This document shows, in pieces, positions 46,558 through 55,699 of a stretch of DNA of 64,000 nt (positions are counted from its first letter, which is position 1; each line of letters begins with the position of its first letter). The notes below the pieces were generated by a model. The model did no database searches. It was given only the letters and a program-made list of their open reading frames with translations, and was not told the DNA's origin. A program made the position numbers and the translations under genes. The stretch is from Vibrio sp. 10N.286.49.B1 (GTDB lineage Bacteria; Pseudomonadota; Gammaproteobacteria; Enterobacterales; Vibrionaceae): contig NZ_MCUW01000023.1 of assembly GCF_002873335.1 (NCBI RefSeq), positions 1 through 64,000 on the forward strand. The letters are read 5' to 3'.

Positions 46558-47265
46558 ATGCATGCCCGTACCCAGCTTGGTAAAATTAAAACCACTCTTC
46601 GATCCCAAATTGAAAGTGATATTCTCGTTGCGGGGGAAAAGCTCCCTTCAGAACGAGAACTCAGTGAACTCTTTTCGACGACTCGTATCACCATTAAAGA
46701 TGTCTTGACGTCACTGGAAACGGAAGGCTTGATCTATAGAGAGAAGCGCCGTGGGTGGTTCGTATCGCCACCTAGGATAAAGTACAACCCATTGTCTCGC
46801 TGTCATTTCCATCAAATGATCCGCGATCAGAATCGAATTGCTGAAACCAAACTCGTCAGTACTCGAAGTGAGCTTGCCAGTGGAGAGTATGCCAGGGCAT
46901 TGATGGCTGACAAAATCACGCCAATCCACGTTATTGAAAGGTTGAGGTACATTGATGGACGCGTCGTGTTATTTGTTGAAAACTGCTTAGTTGCGACGCT
47001 ATTTCCAGGGATTTTAGAAGAGAATTTGACGTTATCGTTAACGAGTTGCTATCAAGAAAAATACCAGTACATTACGCAACGTTCCCACTTTGATGTCATA
47101 CCAACGTCTGCGCCAAGCCACGTTGCACAAGCACTCAACCTTGCTGAAGGGCAACCGGTTCTAAAAATTTGTAGAGTCAATTACAAAGAAGACGGGCAAC
47201 TGATGGATTGTGAATTTGAGTACTGGCGGCCAGACGCCGTGATGATCTGTATCGACAGCGAATGA
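46558..47265 (+). CDS. GntR/HutC family regulator with UTRA domain
   Basis: 235 residues. The N-terminal winged helix has EKLPSERELSELFSTTRITI (about 27-46), then GLIYREKRRGWFVS; the UTRA ligand domain follows (about 85-230). PhnF/PhnR-type regulators of phosphonate uptake have this build. It is divergent from the ABC/phosphohydrolase operon and shares twin operator sites with it. No SD stands before ATG 46558, where the operator lies. Most likely it represses the operon until the imported compound or a product binds. Confidence 0.9.
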   Translation: MHARTQLGKIKTTLRSQIESDILVAGEKLPSERELSELFSTTRITIKDVLTSLETEGLIYREKRRGWFVSPPRIKYNPLSRCHFHQMIRDQNRIAETKLVSTRSELASGEYARALMADKITPIHVIERLRYIDGRVVLFVENCLVATLFPGILEENLTLSLTSCYQEKYQYITQRSHFDVIPTSAPSHVAQALNLAEGQPVLKICRVNYKEDGQLMDCEFEYWRPDAVMICIDSE

Positions 47266-47316
47266 AAACGTACAAAAATTAAAATAAGATCGAAACAATA
47301 GGCGTATAAGCACTAT

Positions 47317-48117
47317 TCAAGAAAAACGTTTCCTGTAGCGAGAAGGCGAGACACCTTGCAAGCGAGAAAAAGCATGCGTGAATGTGCTTTGTCCAGAAAA
47401 CCCGGTTAACTCAGCGACTTGACCAAGGTTTAAATGACCTTGCTCAATCAGCCTTTTTGCTGCATCCACGCGCTTGTTCAACACATATTGGTGAGGGGTG
47501 ATACCGAGCTGTTCCTTGAACAACATATGAAACTGACTTTCTGCCAAAAACACACTACCTGCTAGTTGTGAAACCGATATTTTATGGCATAAGTGCTGAT
47601 CAATATAACGATCGATATGCTCAAGATCGAAGCGCGAATCGCGCATAGACGTTTTTAGCTCAGAAATATGACGCTGCAGAAGCGCAATCACAGTATCGTT
47701 ACACGCACGACTTAATAATAAGTCATCAGGGCTACTGGTCATCTCCGCTACCAGCATCTGGATCAGTTTCTGTATCTGTGTATCCAGCTGAAAGTACGTT
47801 CGATTATGAGATAACTCATTGATACGATGGAGCAATACGGGATCATCATCGTTGGGTATAGGTAGGTTGAGAACCAAAATATCGGGTTGATCAATGACAC
47901 CACCGAAAGCATGATCAAGGCCTGAAGTCACCACACAACCCTGCCCTGGTCCCACCAAATTCCCAACGCCACCCACATCAAACTCAGCATGACCTTTTAA
48001 ACCGATCACAACTTGCGAATAATGATGCTCATGAGAGTCCATATGTGAGGGTAGACGGACAATTTCAGCCGGTTTTGGGGAAGCATGATCAAGAGGATGA
48101 TTTGATTTATTCGGCAT
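47317..48117 (-). CDS. AraC family transcriptional regulator
   Basis: 266 residues from ATG at 48117 (GTG 48132 in frame is an alternative). The N-terminal cupin-like sensor has HMDSHEHHYSQVVIGLKGH; the C-terminal double helix-turn-helix runs about residues 170-262 (KISVSQLAGSVFLAESQFHM, then LNLGQVAELTGFSGQSTFTH and GVSPSRYRKRF). It is convergent with the GntR gene and has no obvious target beside it; pdxH upstream is a housekeeping gene with its own terminator. Effector unknown. Confidence 0.92.
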   Translation of the reverse strand: MPNKSNHPLDHASPKPAEIVRLPSHMDSHEHHYSQVVIGLKGHAEFDVGGVGNLVGPGQGCVVTSGLDHAFGGVIDQPDILVLNLPIPNDDDPVLLHRINELSHNRTYFQLDTQIQKLIQMLVAEMTSSPDDLLLSRACNDTVIALLQRHISELKTSMRDSRFDLEHIDRYIDQHLCHKISVSQLAGSVFLAESQFHMLFKEQLGITPHQYVLNKRVDAAKRLIEQGHLNLGQVAELTGFSGQSTFTHAFSRLQGVSPSRYRKRFS

Positions 48118-48343
48118 GTTTCTCGGTGTCACTGTTCGCGGTGTAGAATCCGTGAGTATAGCGATTTACCTCTATATTGGAAAAGATATTCACTGTCGAT
48201 TCACCGAAACCGTTATAAATGCCCATTATTCAGTCAATTATGCACACTCAAAAAGGATCCTCGCTTGATCAAGCTTCCGGAACCATGATCATGAAGCAGT
48301 AACTTACGGTGGTTGTAATTTGAACTATTTCACATTTTAGTCA

Positions 48344-48368
48344 TAAAAAAACCGCGGTAATCGCGGCT
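48344..48368 (-). terminator. Terminator of pdxH
   Basis: CCGCG / CGCGG stem (48352-48366) with loop GTAAT, and a T run (48351-48344) on the minus strand, 35 bases after the pdxH stop. Confidence 0.82.
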
Positions 48369-48400
48369 TTTATTGTAGTAATGGTCTTATATTTCAGTCA

Positions 48401-49039
48401 CTAAGGTGCCAAACGCTCGATATCCCAATGCCCTTCATTATCGCCAGTAAAGAGAAAGCGATCATGAAGTCGATGCTCTCCACCTTGCCAAAACTCGATC
48501 GATTCAGGGCGGATTCGGTAGCCCCCCCAAAATGATGGCACAGGGATCTCACCTTTTTCGAACTTCTTCTTTAGCTCAAGGTACTTACCTTCCAGGACAC
48601 CACGAGCCGAGATGCGACTGCTTTGTTTGCTGGCGATTGCCGCGAGCTGACTGTCTTTAGGGCGTGACGTGAAATACTTCATATTTTCCAAGGTAGACAG
48701 TTTTTCTGCGGTCCCCGTAATATGCACTTGTCGCTCTAATGGATGCCATGGAAAATGCAGGCTAACTTTCGTGTTTACCTCAATATGCTGAGCTTTACGA
48801 CTGCCTAGGTTGGTATAAAAGACAAACCCACTTTTATCTACATTTTTAAGTAGTACGATACGCTGGAATGGCTGACCGGATTCATCAACCGTTGCAACGG
48901 TCATCGCCGTTGGGTCTGTCAATTTAGCCTCAACAGCCTGTGCTAACCATGCATTAAATTGATCGATCGGATCTGCTAGTAAATCCTGACGGCGCAACCC
49001 ACCCTTTGAATATTCGCGGCGGATATCTTCGAGTTCCAT
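48401..49039 (-). CDS. pdxH: Pyridoxamine 5'-phosphate oxidase
   Basis: 212 residues from ATG at 49039; the ATG two codons earlier touches the SD AGAGGA, while this one is seven bases away. FMN-binding split-barrel landmarks are [18 protein letters not shown] and [15 protein letters not shown], with the active-site C-terminal block [20 protein letters not shown] and RLHDR. It makes pyridoxal phosphate, with FMN and oxygen, in the cytoplasm. Single gene with its own terminator; next to the lap operon, divergently. Confidence 0.97.
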   Translation of the reverse strand: MELEDIRREYSKGGLRRQDLLADPIDQFNAWLAQAVEAKLTDPTAMTVATVDESGQPFQRIVLLKNVDKSGFVFYTNLGSRKAQHIEVNTKVSLHFPWHPLERQVHITGTAEKLSTLENMKYFTSRPKDSQLAAIASKQSSRISARGVLEGKYLELKKKFEKGEIPVPSFWGGYRIRPESIEFWQGGEHRLHDRFLFTGDNEGHWDIERLAP

Positions 49040-49398
49040 AACCATTCCTCTACGTTTTTTTGAATTTTGCGCTTATCAGCACGAGAAAACAAGCCTCTAT
49101 CGGCCAACTCATCATCGATTTTCGTCATTGATGTTCTAGTTTATCTCTATAAAACGTATCAACCACTCAAAGAAGACAATATTTTTATATTTCATAACTT
49201 TGCATTCACAAAAGTAGTACTAAACTTTACTATGTCTATGCAGACACAATTACTTACTAATTTAATGATACTCAGTAACCTTCGTCGTTATTGCAAAGTA
49301 GGTCGAGTCTTCACAACGCGCCGGTTACAATTTGAGCACGGTAATAATAGTATTAAAACGATTGGATAGATTCGTCCAATGTGAATCGCGGATAGAGC
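49040..49398. other. Divergent promoter region between pdxH and the lap operon
   Basis: 359 bases with no credible gene. It must hold both promoters. A 6-bp inverted repeat ATTGGA / TCCAAT with an 8-base loop (49361-49380) lies 19 bases before the lapC start codon and could act on lapC expression, as an operator or RNA hairpin. No strong SD stands before lapC. Confidence 0.45.
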
Positions 49399-50790
49399 AT
49401 GAATAAAAGCGAATACAACAAGGTTTCTGACGCCGAGATCGATTATATCGATGACAAAACCGCGGCTCTACTACTCAACACGCCCACCAGCGCAAGAATA
49501 ATGCTGTGGATTGTGGTGCTGTTTTTCATTTGTGCGGGCGTATGGGCATCTTGGGCGGAGATCGATAAAGTCACTGTAGGTCAAGGAAAGGTCATTCCCT
49601 CATCTCAGATCCAAGTCATTCAAAACTTAGAGGGCGGACTGGTCAAACAGATCCTTGTAAAGGAAGGGGATTCTGTCACCGCAGGACAACAACTGCTTCT
49701 CATCGATGATACTCGCTTCCGTTCTGATTTTAGAGAGCGAGAGCAGCAAGTACTCAATTTAACCGCTAATGTTTTACAGTTATCAGCATCCTTATCCAGT
49801 GTCATCATTAATGAAGATGTAGATAGTAATAAATGGCAGCAATCTGTCACTCTCGATACGACGAAACTGGCGTTCCCTCTTACATTTGAAACCGATTATC
49901 CAAAGCTTGCCAGCAGACAGAGGGCCGAATATCAGCAAGACCTCAATGAGCTTAGGAACCAACTTTCTGTCGTTGATTACCAAGTTCGTCAAAAACAACA
50001 AGACTTAGTCGAGATTCAAGCCAGGGTCCGCAGCCTTCGACAAGGCTATAACCTAGCGCGAGATGAACTCAATATCACGAAACCTTTAGCCGATGAAGGG
50101 GTGGTTCCCAAGATTGAGTTGCTAAAACTGCAACGGCAAGTGAACGACACAAGACGAGAGCTCACCTCGACCGAACTAAAAGTCCCCGCATTGCGCTCTG
50201 CTATACAAGAATCAATGTTAAGCCGAATCGATATTGCTCAAAAGTTTCGCTCTGAACAGCAAGAAAAGCTCAATCAAGCACAAGATAAGCTCTCCTCAAT
50301 GACTGAGTCTGCGGTTGGTCTAGAAGATCGAGTGAATCGAACCAACGTCGTCTCTCCTGTGAATGGCACCGTTAAAACACTCAACGTCAACACCGTGGGT
50401 GGCGTAATTCAACCGGGTATGGACCTGGTCGAGATCGTACCAACAGAAGACACCTTATTGGTTGAAGCAAAAATTGCCCCCCAAGACATCGCCTTTTTAC
50501 GTCCTGATTTACACGCGATCGTTAAGTTCAGCGCTTATGATTTTACTAAATATGGTGGATTAGACGGCGTACTCGAACACATTAGCGCTGACACCACACA
50601 AGATGAAGAAGGCAATAGCTTTTACATCGTAAGAGTGCGCACCGAAATTACGAACTTTGGTCAAGGCGAGGAGCTACCGATCATTCCGGGTATGACGGCT
50701 TCCGTCGATATTATCACTGGCAAACGTACGGTATTAGATTATCTGTTAAAACCGCTTATTAGCGCTCAAAATAACGCGCTGAAAGAATAA
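49399..50790 (+). CDS. lapC: Type I secretion periplasmic adaptor LapC
   Basis: 463 residues, HlyD family. A cytoplasmic tail with an acidic part (residues 1-30) leads to one membrane helix (about 33-52), the barrel-sandwich half-motif GQGKVIPSSQIQVIQNLEGG, a long coiled domain (about 105-310), TNVVSPVNGTVKTLNV and a C-terminal beta-barrel domain. It bridges LapB in the inner membrane and a LapE/TolC channel for adhesin export. First gene of lapC-lapG-lapD-lapB. Confidence 0.95.
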   Translation: MNKSEYNKVSDAEIDYIDDKTAALLLNTPTSARIMLWIVVLFFICAGVWASWAEIDKVTVGQGKVIPSSQIQVIQNLEGGLVKQILVKEGDSVTAGQQLLLIDDTRFRSDFREREQQVLNLTANVLQLSASLSSVIINEDVDSNKWQQSVTLDTTKLAFPLTFETDYPKLASRQRAEYQQDLNELRNQLSVVDYQVRQKQQDLVEIQARVRSLRQGYNLARDELNITKPLADEGVVPKIELLKLQRQVNDTRRELTSTELKVPALRSAIQESMLSRIDIAQKFRSEQQEKLNQAQDKLSSMTESAVGLEDRVNRTNVVSPVNGTVKTLNVNTVGGVIQPGMDLVEIVPTEDTLLVEAKIAPQDIAFLRPDLHAIVKFSAYDFTKYGGLDGVLEHISADTTQDEEGNSFYIVRVRTEITNFGQGEELPIIPGMTASVDIITGKRTVLDYLLKPLISAQNNALKE

Positions 50791-50799
50791 AGGCGAACG

Positions 50800-51510
50800 G
50801 TGCTCAATAATACGCGGACAGGACGTCTGCAAAAAAAACTCCGGCGATGTGTCATCAGTATCACTGCCGCAACGTGTTTAGTCGTGGCAGGCTATTCTGG
50901 TGCATACTCCAAGCAAGAGCAGGTATGGATTAATACGGTATCGAATATCTATGGTGCACGCGCAGGAAAACGGGTAGAAACATGGCGAGCCGTGCTATCA
51001 GATTTGCAAGGACAGCCTGAAAAAGTGCAACTGGCGAAAGTAAACGCATTCTTTAACCAACTTAATTTTGTTGATGATATTAAGTTATGGGGAAAGAAAG
51101 ATTATTGGGCGACACCATTGGAGTTCCTGGGAAGCAATGCAGGTGATTGTGAAGACTTTACCATCGCCAAATACTTCTCTCTTTTAGAACTCGGCGTCTC
51201 CGACAAAAAGCTTCGCTTGGTGTATGTTAAAGCCATTGAACTGAATCAATTTCATATGGTTTTGGCGTATTATGAGACCCCTCGCGCACAACCTTTAATA
51301 TTAGATAACCTAATCGGCGAGATTAAACCCGCATCAAAAAGAAATGATCTACTGCCGATATACAGTTTTAACGGTCGCAACCTTTGGGTGATGAAAACCA
51401 CACAAGGTAAACTGGCTGGTAAGTCGTCGAGACTGAAATTATGGAATGATTTGCGATCGAGAGAGCGCTCATTGAAGTTAAGGAAACCTAAGGTAAATTA
51501 CGACGAGTAA
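50800..51510 (+). CDS. lapG: Periplasmic adhesin protease LapG
   Basis: 236 residues, bacterial transglutaminase-like cysteine protease (BTLCP) family. An N-terminal signal anchor (about 15-35). Triad residues are visible: Cys117 in NAGDCEDFTIAKYF, His152 in QFHMVLAYY, and Asp169 in ILDNL, spaced as in LapG of Pseudomonas. Ca2+-binding acidic residues lie beside the Cys. It cleaves the AAG site in LapA-like adhesins and frees cells from the surface; the left-hand adhesin has such a site. GTG start at 50800. LapD, encoded next, would hold LapG inactive when c-di-GMP is high. Confidence 0.95.
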   Translation: MLNNTRTGRLQKKLRRCVISITAATCLVVAGYSGAYSKQEQVWINTVSNIYGARAGKRVETWRAVLSDLQGQPEKVQLAKVNAFFNQLNFVDDIKLWGKKDYWATPLEFLGSNAGDCEDFTIAKYFSLLELGVSDKKLRLVYVKAIELNQFHMVLAYYETPRAQPLILDNLIGEIKPASKRNDLLPIYSFNGRNLWVMKTTQGKLAGKSSRLKLWNDLRSRERSLKLRKPKVNYDE

Positions 51511-51516
51511 ACAATT

Positions 51517-53427
51517 ATGACACTATACAGACAGCTAGTGGTTAGCATGATAGCGGTATTTATCCTGCTCTTGACGTCGGTGTTTATCATCGAGTTTAAC
51601 ACCACAAAAAACTTCCTTGAGCAGCAACAACGTTCTGAAGTCAACAATACCATCAATACCGTCGGGTTAGCACTTGCGCCTTACCTAAAATCACATGATA
51701 CCGTTGCGGTAGAGTCCGTCATTAACGCTTTATTTGATGGCAGCACCTACTCATCAGTGAGTTTAGTTTTCCTCGAAACCGACCAAGAAATTGTTCGTAG
51801 CTACCCAATTAAGCCTAATGGTGTTCCAACGTGGTTCACAAACCTTGGCATATTTAGTCCAATACAAGATTCTCGAGTCGTGACAAGTGGTTGGTTGCAA
51901 CTAGCAGAGGTAAAAATCATTAGCCATCCCGGGCACGCTTACGCTGAGCTATGGCTTGCCTTAGAACGCTTGGTTATCGCTTTTGTGACGATATTTGTTC
52001 TCGGTATGTTGGCTATAGCCCTCATTTTACGCCGAGCACTGAATCCTCTGAGAGCCATCGTTGAGAAAATGGAGCAAGTTGCCCATAAACAATTTGGGGA
52101 CCCGTTAAAACGGCCGAAAACCAAAGACCTTATTGCGGTTGTTGACGGCATAAATAGCATGTCTGAACACGTGGAAGAATCGTTTAAACAGCAAGCAAAA
52201 GAAGCGCAAAAACTTCGCGAACGTGCCTATATGGACCCCGTTTCTCATCTCGGAAATCGAGCGTTCTATATGGGGCAATTGAATCAATGGCTATCAGAGT
52301 CTTCACTTGGTGGGGTTGCCATTCTTCATGCAGAGTTTATTAAACGAACCTATAAGGCAGAAGGATACGAGGCAGGGGATGGGTTAGTGAAAGAACTGGC
52401 TGATTTGTTGTCCCTCAGCATCAATATTCCTAATACCGTGATTGCACGTATTTCTACCGATGAATTTGGGTTCGTCTTCCCTAGCATTGATGAGAGTGAG
52501 CTTAAGCTTGTTGCCAGTAATATTGTCAGCTGCGTACAAGACCTAAACTCCGATCCAACCGGCCTGAGCAAAGCCAAGTCTGCTCTGGGTGTTGTTTTTA
52601 ATGAAGAACGTAAAAATTCGACCCAAATACTGTCTGTATTAGACAATGCCTTAACAAAAGCAAAATCTGATCCAGCGCTAGACTACGGCTATGTGTCTAA
52701 TGAAATTACGGGCTCGATTCTAGGTAAGCAGCAATGGCGTAGTATGGTCGAAGAAGCGATCAGTAATGATTGGGTGACATTCCGCTTTCAAGCCGCCAAT
52801 AGCAGCTGGGGAGAGACTTACCATAGAGAAGTATTCTCCGCTATCGAAAAAGACGGTGAACGCTTTACTGCCAACCAGTATCTTCTGGCCTTAGAGCAAC
52901 TTAATGCCAGCCATATCTTTGATGAACATGTGATTGTATCGGTGATTGATAAACTCGAAAAACAAGAGATGTCAGATCCGATTGCCATCAATATCGCGCC
53001 AACCAGCATTGCTCAACCAAGCTTTATCCGTTGGATCACTCAAACATTGTCGAAGCATCGCAGCATTAACGAGAAGTTGCATTTTGAGATACCAGAAACC
53101 TGCTTTATTAATAACCCTCACCACACTGCATTATTCTGTAATGCGCTACGAAGTGAAGGCGCAAAATTTGGGGTAGATAACTACGGTCGAAATTTTCATT
53201 CGTTGGAGTATATTAGCGAGTTTAGGCCCGACTATGTAAAACTCGACTATCTCTACACACATCAATTAGATGATGAAAAACAGAAATTTACCCTAACGTC
53301 AATTTCTCGAACCGCACACAACTTAGGTATAAAAACTATCGCCTCTCGAGTGGAAACGCAGACTCAGTTAGACTTTTTATCTGAGCATTTTGTGGATGTA
53401 TTCCAAGGCTTTATCGTCGATAAATAA
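51517..53427 (+). CDS. lapD: c-di-GMP effector LapD (degenerate GGDEF-EAL)
   Basis: 636 residues. TM1 (about 8-26), a periplasmic LapD/MoxY-type output domain (27-150) with SGWLQLAEVKI, TM2 (about 152-172), a HAMP segment, then GGDEF (about 235-395) and EAL (about 400-636) domains. Both enzymes look dead: the GGDEF loop reads STDEF, and the EAL signature site reads FRFQAANSS. This is the LapD plan, in which the EAL domain binds c-di-GMP and makes the periplasmic domain trap LapG. It starts 6 bases after lapG. No enzymatic c-di-GMP turnover is expected. Confidence 0.95.
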   Translation: MTLYRQLVVSMIAVFILLLTSVFIIEFNTTKNFLEQQQRSEVNNTINTVGLALAPYLKSHDTVAVESVINALFDGSTYSSVSLVFLETDQEIVRSYPIKPNGVPTWFTNLGIFSPIQDSRVVTSGWLQLAEVKIISHPGHAYAELWLALERLVIAFVTIFVLGMLAIALILRRALNPLRAIVEKMEQVAHKQFGDPLKRPKTKDLIAVVDGINSMSEHVEESFKQQAKEAQKLRERAYMDPVSHLGNRAFYMGQLNQWLSESSLGGVAILHAEFIKRTYKAEGYEAGDGLVKELADLLSLSINIPNTVIARISTDEFGFVFPSIDESELKLVASNIVSCVQDLNSDPTGLSKAKSALGVVFNEERKNSTQILSVLDNALTKAKSDPALDYGYVSNEITGSILGKQQWRSMVEEAISNDWVTFRFQAANSSWGETYHREVFSAIEKDGERFTANQYLLALEQLNASHIFDEHVIVSVIDKLEKQEMSDPIAINIAPTSIAQPSFIRWITQTLSKHRSINEKLHFEIPETCFINNPHHTALFCNALRSEGAKFGVDNYGRNFHSLEYISEFRPDYVKLDYLYTHQLDDEKQKFTLTSISRTAHNLGIKTIASRVETQTQLDFLSEHFVDVFQGFIVDK

Positions 53428-53442
53428 CAAGGTGCCGATAGC

Positions 53443-55557
53443 ATGAAGGACCCTTTACTGAATTCGCTGATTTATATCAGCCGATACTACGGGCTAGCCA
53501 ACTCCCCTGAGGCGTTGATCAATGGCTTGCCGCTGTCAGAAGGTAAACTGACACCATTTTTGCTTCCCAGAGCTGCTGAACGAGCAGGATTGGTCGCAAA
53601 AGAGAACCGCTCAAAGCTTGACGGAATTCCGTCTATTGTGTTCCCTGTCGTTTTATTATTAAAAGGTGGAGATGCTTGTGTCCTAAACAGCATTGATGCC
53701 GAGAACAATGAAGCAGAAGTCATCACGCTTGAATCGGGTTTAGTCCCTATTTCAATTCCTCTTGATGATCTTGTCGAACAGTTCATCGGTCGCTACTTCT
53801 TAGTGAAGAAGCAGTTTCGCTATGATGAGCGCTCTCCCGAGGTATTAAAAACTCGTGATGGCCACTGGTTTTGGGGCACCATTTGGGAATCAAAACACAT
53901 CTACCGTGACGTATTAATCGCATCACTTGTTATTAATATCTTTGCTGTCGCTGCCCCACTCTTTACTCGGCTTGTCTATGACAAAGTCGTACCCAACCTA
54001 GCGTTCGAAACACTATGGGTGTTGGCTGCAGGTATCTTCATTGTCTTTGGGTTTGATTTGGTACTCAAACTGATGCGGAGTTACTTCATTGATGTCGCGG
54101 GGAAAAAGTCGGACATACTTATTTCTTCTAAACTGTTCAGTAAAGTAATGGGAATCCGCATGGAGTCTCGGCCACCGTCTGTTGGGGCATTCGCTCGTCA
54201 CCTGCAAGAATTTGAGTCAATACGAGAGTTCTTTACCTCAGCGACCATTGCGTCTCTCATCGATCTCCCCTTTGCACTACTATTTTTGCTGCTCATTTGG
54301 TTAATGGCTGGCAACTTGGTGATTATACCTATTGTAGGCGTGGTCATTCTGATCATTTATTCCTTACTTATCCAGGCGCCTCTTCGACGGGCTATCGAGG
54401 AGGGATCTCGACTCGCTTCTCAAAAATACGCCAACCTTATAGAGAGTCTAGCGGGGTTAGAAACTGTCAAGATTTTTGGTGCACAAAGTCAGTATCAATA
54501 CCGCTGGGAAGAAGCCGTCGCACACATGGCTAACTGGAATATCAAAAGTAAGCGCATTACTGATGGCATCCAAAATACCGCAGGCTTTGTTCAACAATCT
54601 TGCAACGTGGGGATGGTTATTCTCGGTGTCTATCTGATTTCGGATGGTGAACTGACCATGGGCGGACTGATTGCAGCAACGATGCTAAGTAGCCGTGCCA
54701 TCGGGCCGTTGGTTCAACTTTCATTGCTATCTACCCGCTATAATCAAGCTAAATCCTCCATGACGATTATTGAACAAGTAATGGCGATGCCTGATGAGCA
54801 AGAAGAAGGTAAGCGTTACATTCACCGTCCAATCATCCATGGCAAGATAGAGCTGGATCGCGTGACCTTTCACTATCCAGACTCACCAATGGCCTCAATT
54901 AGAGATTTAAGTTTAACCATCGAGCCCGGAGAAAAGGTCGCGATCATCGGTCGGATCGGTTCGGGTAAAACGACGCTTGAGCGCCTAATTATGGGTTTGT
55001 ATCAACCGACTGAAGGACATGTACGCATTGATGAAACCGACATTGCACAGCTTCATCACGTGGATGTGAGACGAAACATTGGTTGTGTACCTCAAGACTG
55101 TAACCTGTTTTTTGGTTCTATTCGCGACAACATCACTCTTGGCCGACCATTGGTTGACGACCGAGATGTTATGGACGCAGCAAACCGCGCAGGGGTAACG
55201 GTGTTTACTCAGCAAGACCCTGCAGGATTAGAACGACAAGTGGGTGAGGGTGGATTACTGCTTTCAGGCGGTCAAAGACAAGCGGTGGCCATCGCTAGAG
55301 CATTGCTAGCACGTCCACCAATCCTAATTATGGATGAACCCACAAGCGCAATGGACAATCGCTCTGAGTTACATATCAAGACTCAACTAAAACAGCTTAA
55401 GGATTCTGAAACACTGATTTTAATCACGCATAAAACCTCAATGCTCGATGTAGCAGATCGAGTCATCGTGATGGAAAAAGGGGCCATTATTGCGGATGGT
55501 CCAAAGGCGAAGGTTCTCAACGATTTAAGGCAAGGAAAAGTGAAAGCGGCCGGTTAA
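53443..55557 (+). CDS. lapB: Type I secretion ABC exporter LapB
   Basis: 704 residues. An N-terminal C39-peptidase-like domain (about 1-125) lacks the catalytic Cys, as in RTX exporters that use it only to bind the substrate. Then a six-helix membrane domain (about 155-430) and an ATPase domain with Walker A GRIGSGKTT, signature LLSGGQRQAVAIARALLA and Walker B ILIMDEPTSAMD. It powers export of the giant adhesins, whose C-terminal signals it recognises. Last gene of the operon; a strong shared terminator follows. Confidence 0.96.
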   Translation: MKDPLLNSLIYISRYYGLANSPEALINGLPLSEGKLTPFLLPRAAERAGLVAKENRSKLDGIPSIVFPVVLLLKGGDACVLNSIDAENNEAEVITLESGLVPISIPLDDLVEQFIGRYFLVKKQFRYDERSPEVLKTRDGHWFWGTIWESKHIYRDVLIASLVINIFAVAAPLFTRLVYDKVVPNLAFETLWVLAAGIFIVFGFDLVLKLMRSYFIDVAGKKSDILISSKLFSKVMGIRMESRPPSVGAFARHLQEFESIREFFTSATIASLIDLPFALLFLLLIWLMAGNLVIIPIVGVVILIIYSLLIQAPLRRAIEEGSRLASQKYANLIESLAGLETVKIFGAQSQYQYRWEEAVAHMANWNIKSKRITDGIQNTAGFVQQSCNVGMVILGVYLISDGELTMGGLIAATMLSSRAIGPLVQLSLLSTRYNQAKSSMTIIEQVMAMPDEQEEGKRYIHRPIIHGKIELDRVTFHYPDSPMASIRDLSLTIEPGEKVAIIGRIGSGKTTLERLIMGLYQPTEGHVRIDETDIAQLHHVDVRRNIGCVPQDCNLFFGSIRDNITLGRPLVDDRDVMDAANRAGVTVFTQQDPAGLERQVGEGGLLLSGGQRQAVAIARALLARPPILIMDEPTSAMDNRSELHIKTQLKQLKDSETLILITHKTSMLDVADRVIVMEKGAIIADGPKAKVLNDLRQGKVKAAG

Positions 55558-55633
55558 CTTTGTTCACTTTGCACCGCAACGTTCACACCAAGCTAACATG
55601 ACCAACATGACTCAAAACGACCATAATTAACGT

Positions 55634-55676
55634 TACCAAAAAAAAGGTGCTGTCTTTAAAAGACGCACCTTTTTTC
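55634..55676. terminator. Bidirectional terminator between lapB and the right-hand adhesin
   Basis: AAAAAAGGTGC ... GCACCTTTTTT outer stem with inner GTCTT / AAGAC, loop TAA; A and T runs on the two sides serve both convergent transcripts. Confidence 0.92.
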
Positions 55677-55699
55677 ATCAACGATACTAACAACCGATC

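Noticed and set aside
49067..49369. 100-codon open frame between pdxH and lapC.
   Set aside because: No SD, codon use unlike neighbours, and it fills a divergent promoter region.
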